NCBI RefSeq assembly: GCF_003781945.1
Contig: NZ_RJJW01000006.1
Coordinates: forward strand, 1-64,000
DNA: 64,000 bases
From: Halorubrum sp. CSM-61
GTDB taxonomy: Archaea; Halobacteriota; Halobacteria; Halobacteriales; Haloferacaceae
Direction of reading: 5' to 3'
A model generated the notes under the pieces. The model was not told the origin of the DNA. It ran no database searches and saw only the letters and a list, made by a program, of their open reading frames with translations. The translations under genes were made by a program, and so were the position numbers. Positions 34,799 to 42,724 of the stretch are shown here, piece after piece; the first letter of the stretch is position 1; each line of letters starts with the position of its first letter.

Positions 34799-35839
34799 TC
34801 ACACCGAATCCGGTCGCCAGACCCCCTGTTTCCGGTCGAGCCACGCGGTGACGACGACGTGCGGGAGCGTCAGCGCCGCGATACCGACGAGCGACGCCGC
34901 GAGCAGGTCGCCGGGCGCGGCGATCCCCGCGGGGGCCGCGAGCCCGACTCCAACGAGCGCGAGGAACCCTCCGAGCGTGAGCGGAGCCGCGTCGCGGGCG
35001 AACCGCGCGAGCGCCCGCCGAACGTCGCCTTCCCCGAGCGCGACCGCCGCGCCCGAATCGACGAGGATCAGCCGTCCCACGTGCCGGAGCGCGTGCCAGA
35101 GCGCGAAGTACACCCCGATCGCGAAGACGGGCGCCGCGAGCAGGAACCACGCCCACAGCACCGCGACCTCTCCCGCGTCGCGGAGCCACCCGCGCCGCGA
35201 GGCGCCGCGGCGGACCCGCGCGTACCCCACCCCGAGCGACGAGAGCGTCGCCGCGATCACGACCCCGCTGACCGCCAGCTGCGTATCGGGGGCGAACAGG
35301 GGCTCGACCGCGGCCGTCGCCGCGCCCGGCTCGACGAGGAACAGTCCCACGACCCACTCCGCGACCAGCCGGTACTCCTCCGGGTGCGCGAGAAGGGGGA
35401 CGCCCATCGGGAGCCCGCCGCGGACGACGAGACTCAGCCAGCGCTCCGCCGAGGTGGGGAGGTGCTCGACGCCCGCGATCGCGAGCGCGGCGACGTCGCC
35501 CTGTCCCCAGTGAAGCCACGTGAGCCCGACGAATCCGGCGAACGCGGCGACCGGCGCGGCGAAGAACGCGGCGACGACCGTCCCGCCGAGGACCGCGTAG
35601 ACGACGGAGACGACCGCTATCGACCGCCGGAGTGACACCCTCGGCGCCGCCCGCAGCGGGACGAGGTGGTCGACCGCGCCGTGGGCCATCCCGACCGCGA
35701 GCGTCCCGAGCGTGAACGCCGCGACGCCGAGTTCGACCGGAAACAAAGGGGTCGCAGCGCCGACCGGCAGCAGCGCGGCGAGCGCCAGCGCCGGGTACAA
35801 CGCGAAGAGCCGGTCCGCGCGCGACGCCGCCTCAGTCAT
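34799..35839 (-). CDS. blh: Brp/Blh-type beta-carotene 15,15'-dioxygenase
   Basis: 346 aa integral membrane protein that cleaves beta-carotene to retinal for rhodopsins. Eight or so transmembrane helices carry the conserved histidines: GMAHGAVDHLVPL near residue 53, LTWLHWGQGD near 107, ALWHALRHVGRL near 247 and LTLPHVVVTAW near 327, which together bind the iron. Start ATG at 35839, overlapping the lycopene cyclase gene by 8 nt, so substrate maker and cleaver are co-translated. No opsin gene is in the window; the retinal must serve a rhodopsin encoded elsewhere. Confidence 0.92.
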   Translation of the reverse strand: MTEAASRADRLFALYPALALAALLPVGAATPLFPVELGVAAFTLGTLAVGMAHGAVDHLVPLRAAPRVSLRRSIAVVSVVYAVLGGTVVAAFFAAPVAAFAGFVGLTWLHWGQGDVAALAIAGVEHLPTSAERWLSLVVRGGLPMGVPLLAHPEEYRLVAEWVVGLFLVEPGAATAAVEPLFAPDTQLAVSGVVIAATLSSLGVGYARVRRGASRRGWLRDAGEVAVLWAWFLLAAPVFAIGVYFALWHALRHVGRLILVDSGAAVALGEGDVRRALARFARDAAPLTLGGFLALVGVGLAAPAGIAAPGDLLAASLVGIAALTLPHVVVTAWLDRKQGVWRPDSV

Positions 35840-36626
35840 CGCCCGGTCCGGGAACGGTCTCGTCGACCGCCTCCGCGGACGCGTTGGCCGCCCTCCGGCG
35901 GTCGTTCCAGTCGAGTACCCACTCGAACAGCACGAGCCCGTTGACCGTCATTACGCCGGCCGAGACGAAGAAGAGCATCTCCTCTATCGGGAGCCCGAGG
36001 ACCGCGACTCCGGTGGTGTACTCCGCCGAGATGACCCACGTTCCCATCTCGATCGCGATCCGATCCGCGACCCAGAAGTACGCCGCCGGCAGGAGGGTCG
36101 CGGCGAGCCACGTCCGCGGCGTGCGGACGAGATACCCGCCGCCGACCGCCCACTGGAGCGCGAGCACGGGACCGACCCACGCGATCAGCCCGCCCAGGTA
36201 GAGGTACGACGGGTCGAGCGTCACCAGCCAGAGGCCGACGACGACCATCGCGATCCCGACCGCGACGCCCGCGATCCGGGGCGCTCGGTCGAAGTCGCCG
36301 TCGCGGAACGCCGGGTCGAACCCGATCAGGTGGAGCGCGAACGCGGTGACGACGGTCTGGACGGTGAAAAAGAGGTACTCGCCGAGCGGGATCGACAGCG
36401 CGCGGACCAGCACCGCGCCGTCGGCGTACGACCACGCCCCCTGCCGGATCATGTGGCTGATCCAGGGCGTCGTGTACAGGTACGCGATGGCGACGAGGAT
36501 CGCTATCCCGGCCGTCGCGCGTCGCTGACGAACGTCGTCGTACCGCGGCGCGAGGTGCCACAGGCCGGCGAGTACGGGGAGGCTGAAGACGAGATGAAAC
36601 TGCAGATACGTCAGCGTCGGCAGCAT
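35832..36626 (-). CDS. crtY: Lycopene beta-cyclase
   Basis: 264 aa, about seven transmembrane helices. Cyclises lycopene to beta-carotene. It is the archaeal/actinobacterial CrtYc-CrtYd fused type: two homologous halves each hold a signature, PLGEYLFFTVQ near residue 80 and PIEEMLFFVSA near 212, whose acidic residues protonate the substrate. Upstream gene of a two-gene operon with blh. Competition with bacterioruberin synthesis at lycopene is expected from the pathway. Confidence 0.92.
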   Translation of the reverse strand: MLPTLTYLQFHLVFSLPVLAGLWHLAPRYDDVRQRRATAGIAILVAIAYLYTTPWISHMIRQGAWSYADGAVLVRALSIPLGEYLFFTVQTVVTAFALHLIGFDPAFRDGDFDRAPRIAGVAVGIAMVVVGLWLVTLDPSYLYLGGLIAWVGPVLALQWAVGGGYLVRTPRTWLAATLLPAAYFWVADRIAIEMGTWVISAEYTTGVAVLGLPIEEMLFFVSAGVMTVNGLVLFEWVLDWNDRRRAANASAEAVDETVPGPGDD

Positions 36627-36739
36627 CCGATCACCCCGACGACCCCGGTCATGTCTCCCCCTTCTCTCCGCCGCTTATTAAGAACCCGTCCGAACAGTGT
36701 GTCCGTGTCCACCGGTCGACGGGACCACATTCGTCGCCT

Positions 36740-36853
36740 CCGCCGGCAGTCATCGTCTCCGCCGGCAGTCATCGCCTCCGCCGGCAGTCATCGCCTCCGC
36801 TGGCAGTCATCGTCTCCGCCGGCAGTCATCGTCTCCGCCGGCAGTCGCCGCCT
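36740..36853. repeat. 19-bp tandem repeat (VNTR), six copies
   Basis: Unit ccgccggcagtcatcgtct, with position 17 c or t; the fourth copy has ccgctgg and the sixth has gtcgccgcct. The array ends two bases into the stop codon of serB. Units are nearly identical, so the array is recent or actively homogenised. It lies in the 225-bp gap between crtY and serB. Confidence 0.92.
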
Positions 36854-37496
36854 ACTCTGCGGGGAGCACGTCGTATCCCTCCAGCACCTTCCCGAGGCGG
36901 AACATCGAGGCGACGACGGCGTCGCACACCGGTCGGACCGCGTCCTTGGGAACGAAGCCGATCGCGATCCCCGCGACCTCCAGCATCGGGAGGTCGTTCG
37001 CGCCGTCGCCGACCGCGACCGTGGAGGCCATCGGAATCCCGAGATCGTCGGCGAGCTCGGCCAGCGCGTCGTCCTTCGTCCCCTCGATGAGGGGACCCTC
37101 GGCCTCGCCGGTGAGAGCCCCGCCGTCCATCGGGAGGCGGTTGGCGACGATCGTGTCGGCCTCGACGCCCTGCTTCGCGAGCGCGCGCTCGACCCCGCGC
37201 TCGAACCCGCCCGTGAGCACGGCGACGTGGTGCCCCTCGGCCTGCAGGCGCTCGATTAACTCTCCGGCGCCCGGCCGGAGCGCCACCTCGTCGAACGCGG
37301 CGTCGACCTCGTCCTCGTCGAGCCCACCGAGCAGCTCCGCGCGCTGGTAGAGGCTCTCGGCGTAGCTGAGTTCGTCGTTCATCGCCCGCTCCGTAATCCG
37401 TGCCACCTCGTCGGCGACGCCCGCGCGCCGCGCGAGCAGGACCGTCATCTCGGAGTCGGAGAGCGTGCCGTCGAAGTCGAACGCGATGAGGCTCAT
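36852..37496 (-). CDS. serB: Phosphoserine phosphatase
   Basis: 214 aa HAD-superfamily enzyme making serine from phosphoserine. Motif I FDFDGTLSDSEM (nucleophile D7, general acid D9), motif II AVLTGGFERG near 93, and motif III lysine with motif IV GDGANDLPML near 168 are all present. The cap region ERAMNDELSYAESLYQRAEL is typical of SerB. Pairs with serA at 47 kb for the phosphorylated serine pathway. Its stop codon touches a 19-bp VNTR. Confidence 0.93.
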   Translation of the reverse strand: MSLIAFDFDGTLSDSEMTVLLARRAGVADEVARITERAMNDELSYAESLYQRAELLGGLDEDEVDAAFDEVALRPGAGELIERLQAEGHHVAVLTGGFERGVERALAKQGVEADTIVANRLPMDGGALTGEAEGPLIEGTKDDALAELADDLGIPMASTVAVGDGANDLPMLEVAGIAIGFVPKDAVRPVCDAVVASMFRLGKVLEGYDVLPAE

Positions 37497-37608
37497 AGGG
37501 TCCGTTCGGCGCGGCGGGGTTTTGAAGCACCTGATCGCGCAACTCGAGACGGACTATCGGGACTGGACCCCGGTGGTCTTTTTGCCCGTCGCGGTCGTCG
37601 CTCACCGT

Positions 37609-37812
37609 ATGGACCGAACCGACACGGCCCGCGCCGACGTCGACGCCGACGACCTCCTGAAGGTGGTCCTCGTCCTCGCTATCGTGTGGCTTCTCTTGGA
37701 GATCGTCGACACGGTGATCGGCCTGACGTTCGCGCTCTTGAACGCCGTTCCGACGCTCCTCGCGATCGTGATCGTCGTCCTGATCGTCTTATGGCTCACC
37801 GACCGGATCTGA
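37609..37812 (+). CDS. Small two-helix membrane protein (DUF7554-like)
   Basis: 67 aa. A charged N terminus (MDRTDTARADVDADD) precedes two transmembrane helices (about 18-38 and 44-64) and a short DRI tail. I associate it with a haloarchaeal small-membrane-protein family; function unknown. A TATA-like ctttttg lies about 30 bp upstream. It is followed after 3 nt by the LigT-like gene, so the two are co-transcribed. Confidence 0.78.
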   Translation: MDRTDTARADVDADDLLKVVLVLAIVWLLLEIVDTVIGLTFALLNAVPTLLAIVIVVLIVLWLTDRI

Positions 37813-37815
37813 GGC

Positions 37816-38430
37816 GTGTTCAGCCTGAACGTCCCGCTCGCGCCCGCGGTCGAGGAGCTCGCGGCGGATCTCCAGTCGAAATGCCCGGGGTTCGATCGGG
37901 TGCGCGATCGACACACGCTCGTCTGTAAGCGGTTCGGCGTCGCGGACGTGCCGGACCGCGTCGCGAGCGAGGAGGGCGGCGCGGCCGGCGGGGGCGGCGC
38001 AGGCGGCGCGACCGCGCCCCCCGGCGGCTCCGCCGGCGGACCCACACCGCCCAAGCCCGAGGCGCTCGACGCCCTGCGCGAGGACCTCCGCCCGCTGCTC
38101 GCGGGGACCGACCCCTTCCCGGTCGCCGTGACCGGGATCGACGTCTTCGACGCGCCCGCCTCGGGGTCGGGACCGGTGCTCTATCTGGTCGTCGAGAGCG
38201 ACGCGCTCGTCCGGATCCACCGCCGGCTCTGCGGTGCTTACGGCGCGATCGAGGGGATCGAGGGGGACGAGTACGTGCCGCACGTTACCGTGGCTCGCGG
38301 CGGGAATCCCGAGCCGGGCGTCGTCGCGGGGCTGGTCGGCGCCGAGTTCGAGCCGATCCGGTGGCGGGTCCACGCGCTCGACCTGTACGACCCCGAATAC
38401 CGTGAAGTCGCCGCGTCGATCGAGTTGTGA
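37816..38430 (+). CDS. 2'-5' RNA ligase / 2H phosphoesterase family protein
   Basis: 204 aa from GTG at 37816. The two HxT/S motifs of the 2H family are RHTLVCKR near residue 33 and PHVTVARGG near 155. Between them is a Gly/Ala/Pro-rich insertion (about 53-79: GGAAGGGGAGGATAPPGGSA and on) absent from typical members. The substrate is an RNA 2',3'-cyclic phosphate or similar; a second 2H protein (ThpR) is at 44.9 kb. Co-transcribed with the small membrane protein. Confidence 0.85.
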   Translation: MFSLNVPLAPAVEELAADLQSKCPGFDRVRDRHTLVCKRFGVADVPDRVASEEGGAAGGGGAGGATAPPGGSAGGPTPPKPEALDALREDLRPLLAGTDPFPVAVTGIDVFDAPASGSGPVLYLVVESDALVRIHRRLCGAYGAIEGIEGDEYVPHVTVARGGNPEPGVVAGLVGAEFEPIRWRVHALDLYDPEYREVAASIEL

Positions 38431-38498
38431 ATCGGTCGCTCTCGTTGCGATCTGTAGAGTGTGACGGGTATCGCGTACCGGATATCGGGGACCCGTTC

Positions 38499-38693
38499 CT
38501 ACGTCGATCCCCCGTTCGAAGCGGTTATTCGCTGGAGTCCGACGTAGAACACGGGAGCTAACACACCAGTCAGGACGACGCCGCCGACTAGGGGGAGGAG
38601 ACCTGTCGGGTTCGGAGCGAGCACGACGGAAACGGCGAATCCGAGGAAGAAGGCCCCGAGGATGGAGAGTGGCAGTATCACGCGAGACTTCAT
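38499..38693 (-). CDS. Small two-helix membrane protein
   Basis: 64 aa: MKSRVILPLSILGAFFLGFA then a turn (APNPTGLLP) and a second helix LVGGVVLTGVLAPVFYVGLQ. Resembles short membrane proteins of unknown function in haloarchaea. A TATA-like cttattaaattc on the minus strand (about 38713-38724) is 20-30 bp before the ATG, so the mRNA is leaderless. Confidence 0.72.
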   Translation of the reverse strand: MKSRVILPLSILGAFFLGFAVSVVLAPNPTGLLPLVGGVVLTGVLAPVFYVGLQRITASNGGST

Positions 38694-38755
38694 ATCTCAA
38701 ACACACTGGCCGAATTTAATAAGCGTATGTCTCTCGCTTCGCGCTAAACGCGAGT

Positions 38756-38910
38756 TGTCGACGGATCGGCAGCGACCTCTCCAAAGCTCCCAGTCGCTCG
38801 GACATAAAATGTCGATGACGGATCGACGAACACCTTCCAAGCCCCAACCGCTCGTTTATAAGTGATTGCTCACACCGGATCGACGGTGAACGCCTCCAAA
38901 GCCCCAGTCG
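38756..38910 (-). repeat. Three degenerate tail units of the hairpin element in tandem
   Basis: Read on the plus strand, each about 50-58-bp unit runs cggatcg(ac)...(a)cctctccaaagc(t/c)cc(a)...(g)ctcg. Units: 38756-38800, 38801-38851 and 38852-38910, the last being the true tail of copy C. The middle part matches the tail of copy A closely on the other strand: caatcacttataarcgagcggttgg. They fill the gap between the 64-aa membrane protein and copy C. Confidence 0.7.
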
Positions 38911-39215
38911 CGAGGACGCCGCACGCTCGCTGCGCTCCTCAGTCGCTCGCTTCACTCGCTCCTCAGTCGCTCGCTTCACTCGCTCCTCAGTCGCTCGCTT
39001 CACTCGCTCCTTCCGGTGCTTACGTCGCCTGCGGCGTCCTCGCGACTGCCCCTTTGAGTCCCACCCCGCACAGCACCGCCCCGCACCTCACGCCTCCCCA
39101 GCCTCGTCGGTCGCCCTCCGCTTCGCTCCGGCCGCCCGACTCCCTCGCGCGGCGCCGCTCGCGGGCCGGAGGCCCGCTCACAGGCGCGCGCCACCGCAGT
39201 TCGGTTATAAACCAC
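38885..39215 (-). repeat. Dispersed hairpin element, copy C (reverse)
   Basis: Minus-strand order: TTTATAACCGA head (about 39202-39210), tggcgcgcgcctgtgagcg, cgaggctggggaggcgtgagg, gtgggactcaaaggggcag, a perfect 18-bp hairpin (38906-38923 with 39030-39047), ggctttggaggcgttc. Inside the loop a 24-bp unit (cagtcgctcgcttcactcgc and tcct) is repeated three times exactly (38940-39011). No supportable gene inside. Confidence 0.85.
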
Positions 39216-39480
39216 TACGCTGACGGCTACTCCGATCGAGGTCATCGTCGCCTCTCTCGTCGTCGCCTCTCTCGTCGTCGCCTCTCTCGCCGTCGCCTCT
39301 CTCGCCGTCGCTCCCGTCCGGCTCACCGACCGCGTGATGCGGCCCGACCGGCCCGTGCGTCAGACAGACGCCGGCGATCGGGGTCGCGTTGAGACAGCAG
39401 GCGCGCTGCTGGCTCGCGATGGCGCCCCGAGAGAGGGGCTCCCCGCAGAGGCGGCAGTACGACTCCTCGTCGCCCGCCAT
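39205..39480 (-). CDS. Small zinc-binding protein with a GERGD repeat tail
   Basis: 91 aa. N-terminal MAGDEESYCRLCGEPLSRGA has a C-x2-C knuckle, followed by QRACCLNATPIAGVCLTHGP with further Cys/His, so one zinc site is likely. The C-terminal third is a low-complexity tail made by four copies of a 15-bp DNA repeat (39246-39305) encoding GERGD/DERGD. Translation stops at a TAA inside the TTATAA motif at the head of repeat copy C. The tail therefore appears to have been shaped by repeat expansion and by insertion of the element. Function unknown. Confidence 0.7.
   Translation of the reverse strand: MAGDEESYCRLCGEPLSRGAIASQQRACCLNATPIAGVCLTHGPVGPHHAVGEPDGSDGERGDGERGDDERGDDERGDDDLDRSSRQRSGL
39246..39305. 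repeat. 15-bp tandem repeat, four copies, inside a gene
   Basis: Unit cgtcgcctctctcgt (last base t, t, c, c in successive copies), a multiple of three so the reading frame is kept. Confidence 0.9.
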
Positions 39481-39483
39481 CGC

Positions 39484-40893
39484 TCAGCGCTCCCGGATGC
39501 GCATCGGCACCGGATGGTCCGGGTGCATCGTCAGCGAGCCCCGCAGCGAGAGGTCGGGACCCTCGTACTCCAGGTCGTACTGCGAGCAGACCGTCGCGAG
39601 GATCAGCTTGGCCTCCAGCAGCGAGAACGCCTTGCCGATACAGTGGCGCGGGCCGCCGCCGAACGGGAAGAAGGCGAACCGAGGACGTTGACTCCGGCGT
39701 TTCGGCTCCCAGCGACTCGGATCGAAGGCGTCGGGGTCGCCGTACCACCGCGGCGAACGGTGAACCACCCACTGCGGGCACATCAGCGCGGCGCCCTCGG
39801 GGATCCGGTAGCCCCCCAGTTTCACGTCGAGTTTCGGCTCGCGAAAGAGGGTGTAGACGGGCGGGTACAGCCGCATCGACTCGTCGAGCACGCGCTCGGT
39901 GTACCGCATCTCGCGGGCGTCAGTGGCAGTCGGCGGGCCGTCGGAAGTCGCCACTGTCGACTCCCGTGCGACGCGCTCTCGGGCCTCGGGGTGGTTCGAG
40001 AGCAGGTAGAAGGTGTACGTTAACGCGATCGCGGTGGTGTCGTGGCCGGCTAACAGCATCGTCACCATCTCGTCGCGGAGGTTCTCGTCGGTCTGCTCGC
40101 CGCGGTCGCGGGCGCGAAGCAGGACGGAGAGCAGGTCTATGGGGAGGTCGCCGCCGCCGTCTCCGGCGGGACCGTCCCCCGCGGGACCGCGCACCGCGAC
40201 GCCCTTCGGGCCGGCCGGGTCGACGGCGGGGTCGCGCTCGGTCCCGCGGCGCCGGTCGACGATCCCGTCGATGACGGACTCGAGGGTGCCGATGGCGGCG
40301 TCGAACTCGCGGTTCTCGCGGGTCGGCATCCAGTTCGGGATCAGGAAGCGACGGGGGTCGGGCTCGAAGCGAGCGCCGAGCGGCTCCAGCTTCGCTTGCA
40401 CCGTCTTCACCTCTTCGTCGGTGATATCGGCGCCGAACATCGCCGAGACGATGATCTTGACGGTGAGCCGGGCGACCTCGAGGTGCACGTCGACGACGTC
40501 GCCGTCGTTCCAGTCCGCGAGCTGCGACTCGGTGTGGTCGACCATCGTCCCCGCGAGCGCCCCGATCCGCTGGTTGTGGAACGAGGGGTTCGCGAGCTCG
40601 CGCTGGCGCTGCCACGTCTCCCCCTCGCTCATCAGGAGTCCGTTCCCGAGCAGGGTGTCGATGGCGTCGTCGCCGAAGTCCGGTTTGCGATACCGCTCGG
40701 CGTCGGCGACGAGCACGCGCTCGACGTCGGCCGGGTTCGTGAGCATGTACGTCTCGCGCGGGCCGAGGTCGAAGCGGACCACGTCGCCGTAGCTGTCGGC
40801 GCAGGCGCGCATGAACGAGAACGGGTCGGCGGCGTACTGACGACCGTTCCCGAAGAGGGGATCCCCGATGGGTCCGGGCGGCGTGGCGGACAT
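39484..40893 (-). CDS. Cytochrome P450
   Basis: 469 aa soluble haem monooxygenase. I-helix AGHDTTA at 282-288, K-helix ESMR (ExxR) at 338-341, the PERF-like region WEPKRRSQRPRFA and the haem loop FPFGGGPRHCIG with ligand C418 are all intact. A 25-residue Gly/Pro-rich insertion (about 225-250) separates the F/G-helix region from the I helix. Start ATG at 40893 (MSATPPGPIG); the reading frame remains open far upstream but that part is antisense to nothing conserved. Substrate unknown; carotenoid or fatty-acid hydroxylation is possible. Confidence 0.93.
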   Translation of the reverse strand: MSATPPGPIGDPLFGNGRQYAADPFSFMRACADSYGDVVRFDLGPRETYMLTNPADVERVLVADAERYRKPDFGDDAIDTLLGNGLLMSEGETWQRQRELANPSFHNQRIGALAGTMVDHTESQLADWNDGDVVDVHLEVARLTVKIIVSAMFGADITDEEVKTVQAKLEPLGARFEPDPRRFLIPNWMPTRENREFDAAIGTLESVIDGIVDRRRGTERDPAVDPAGPKGVAVRGPAGDGPAGDGGGDLPIDLLSVLLRARDRGEQTDENLRDEMVTMLLAGHDTTAIALTYTFYLLSNHPEARERVARESTVATSDGPPTATDAREMRYTERVLDESMRLYPPVYTLFREPKLDVKLGGYRIPEGAALMCPQWVVHRSPRWYGDPDAFDPSRWEPKRRSQRPRFAFFPFGGGPRHCIGKAFSLLEAKLILATVCSQYDLEYEGPDLSLRGSLTMHPDHPVPMRIRER

Positions 40894-40967
40894 GGAGGGA
40901 TCGGAGGGCTCGGCGCGGTTAAACGTTCGGCGGCGGAGAGAACGGTGGCTGCGGAGGGGTGGGAACG

Positions 40968-42581
40968 CTACTGCCCCCGGTCCCGCTTCGCGTCCAGCCG
41001 CTCGACGCGGGTGATCAGCTCGTCGACGGCGACCTCCTGGTCGTCGGTGGCGTCGACGATGCGGTCGGTCGCCTCCTCGGTGCGGTCGGAGCGCTCTCGG
41101 ACCGCCTCCAGCGACGAGGTGAGCTCCTCGACGGTGGCGGCCTGGTCGTCCGTGGTCCGGGCGACCTCGGCGACGCCGGCCGCGGCCTCGTCGACCGCGT
41201 CCGCGATGTCCTCGAGGGAGTCGAGAACCGTCTCGATCTCGGTGCCCGCGTCCTCGATGCGGTCGTGCGAGCGCTCGACGGCGGTGCTCGTCTCGTCGGA
41301 CTGCGCCTGCAGCTCCGCGAGGCTCTCCGTGATCTCCTCGGTGTAGCCGCGGGTCTCGTCGGCGAGCTTCTTGACCTCCTCGGCGACGACCGCGAAGCCG
41401 TCCCCGCCCTCGCCGGCGCGGGCGGCCTCGATGTTGGCGTTGAGCGCGAGCAGGTTCGTCTGCTCGGCCACGTCGGAGATGACCTCGATGACCTCCTCGA
41501 TGTCGTCCATGCGCTCGGAGAGCGCGCCGACGCTCTCGACGAGCTCGTCGCCGATCTCGACCACGTCCTCGGTCGCTCGTCGGGCGTCCTCGCTGGCGTC
41601 GAGCCCCTGGTCGGCGGCCTCGCTGGCGGCGACCGCGGCGGAGTCGACCTGGTCGGCCGTCGCGGCGACCTCCTCCATGCCGGCCGAGAAGGACTGCATC
41701 TCCGAGACGCTCTCCTCTAACAGCTCGTTCTGCTCGTCGACGTTCTCGGCGATGTCCGCGGCCGCGGTGCTGGCCTTCTGGACCGTCTGGTCGATCTGGC
41801 GAGCCTGCTCGTGGACGCTCTCGGAGAGGTCCTGGAGGTTCTCCGCCATCCGGTTGACGACGTCGACGACGCTCAACAGCTCCTCGTCGAGGATCTCGCA
41901 CTCCTCGTGACGGACGGCCCGGGCCTCGAGGTTCCCCTCGCCGATCGCCTCGGCCGTCTCGCGGACCTCCGTGACCAGCGTCTCGGTCGCGGTCCGCTGG
42001 TTGATGTTCTGCGTCCGGTCGATGACGACCTCGGTGACGCCGACGAGCTCGTCGCCGTCGTAGAGGGGCGACGCCGTGAACTCGATGTGTTTCTCGTCGC
42101 CGTGGCGGTCGACCATCGTGCTGGTGTCGCGGTAGCGGGTCTGCGCCGAGTCGCAGCGCTCGACGCCGTACGCCTCGTCGGCGTTCTCCGGCGCGTCGAG
42201 CACCTTGTCGGCCAGGGTGTCGGCCCGCCGCCCGTCGGGGTAGAACAGCTCCGAGACGTGCGCGTGGCCGATCGCCTCCGCGCGCTCGCTCCCGGTGAGC
42301 GACGCGATGGACTCGTTCCACTCGACGACGCTCCCCTCGTCGTCGAGGATGAACGTCGGGACGCCGGTCGAGTTGAACACCTGATCGAGACCGGCGGCGG
42401 CGATCGTCTCGGCGCGGCCGCTCCCGTTCTCTCCCGCGATATCGTACCCGTCCCCCTCGCGCGCGTCCGTTCCGGTCGCGTCGGCGGCGGTATCGTCCAC
42501 GACGACCCCGCCGTCCGGGACTGACCGCGAGTCGCGGTCCCGACCGAACGCGCGTCGGAGTAGCCCTCGAATACCCGTCAT
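40968..42581 (-). CDS. Soluble methyl-accepting transducer with a PAS domain (Htr type)
   Basis: 537 aa, no transmembrane segment, so a cytoplasmic sensory transducer. Acidic N-terminal linker to about residue 60, a PAS domain about 65-175 (VFNSTGVPTFILDDEGSVVE, LYDGDELVGVTEVVIDRT), then a long coiled coil with methylation-type heptads and the highly conserved hairpin tip DVAEQTNLLALNANIEAARA near residue 375, which binds CheA/CheW. No C-terminal pentapeptide for CheR. The ligand is sensed internally: the PAS could bind FAD, haem or a metabolite. Divergent from uvrC. Confidence 0.92.
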   Translation of the reverse strand: MTGIRGLLRRAFGRDRDSRSVPDGGVVVDDTAADATGTDAREGDGYDIAGENGSGRAETIAAAGLDQVFNSTGVPTFILDDEGSVVEWNESIASLTGSERAEAIGHAHVSELFYPDGRRADTLADKVLDAPENADEAYGVERCDSAQTRYRDTSTMVDRHGDEKHIEFTASPLYDGDELVGVTEVVIDRTQNINQRTATETLVTEVRETAEAIGEGNLEARAVRHEECEILDEELLSVVDVVNRMAENLQDLSESVHEQARQIDQTVQKASTAAADIAENVDEQNELLEESVSEMQSFSAGMEEVAATADQVDSAAVAASEAADQGLDASEDARRATEDVVEIGDELVESVGALSERMDDIEEVIEVISDVAEQTNLLALNANIEAARAGEGGDGFAVVAEEVKKLADETRGYTEEITESLAELQAQSDETSTAVERSHDRIEDAGTEIETVLDSLEDIADAVDEAAAGVAEVARTTDDQAATVEELTSSLEAVRERSDRTEEATDRIVDATDDQEVAVDELITRVERLDAKRDRGQ

Positions 42582-42724
42582 TTCTACGCGGGACTCTCCC
42601 AAGCACTCAGATAAACCGTTCCCCCCGTTATTCACGACTGATAATCGGCCGACTTGTCAGGCGACGTGACGGTCTCGAAATCCGCCCGTAGCGTTCAAAC
42701 GCGTTCGGCGGCTACGACTATTCG

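Noticed and set aside
36740-36853. CRISPR array at the 19-bp repeat
   Set aside because: Units are directly contiguous with no spacers.
36697-37350. Frame with SAGSHRLRRQSS-type repeats near serB
   Set aside because: It translates the 19-bp VNTR and then serB antisense; no conservation expected.
38862-39392. Frame across repeat copy C containing APQSLASLAPQSLASL repeats
   Set aside because: The peptide repeats are a by-product of the 24-bp DNA triplication; the same element has no matching frame in its other copies.
40894-42606. Apparent 1040-codon frame extending the P450 gene far upstream
   Set aside because: The extra 570 codons lie in a shadow frame of the transducer gene; P450 homology begins exactly at the ATG at 40893.
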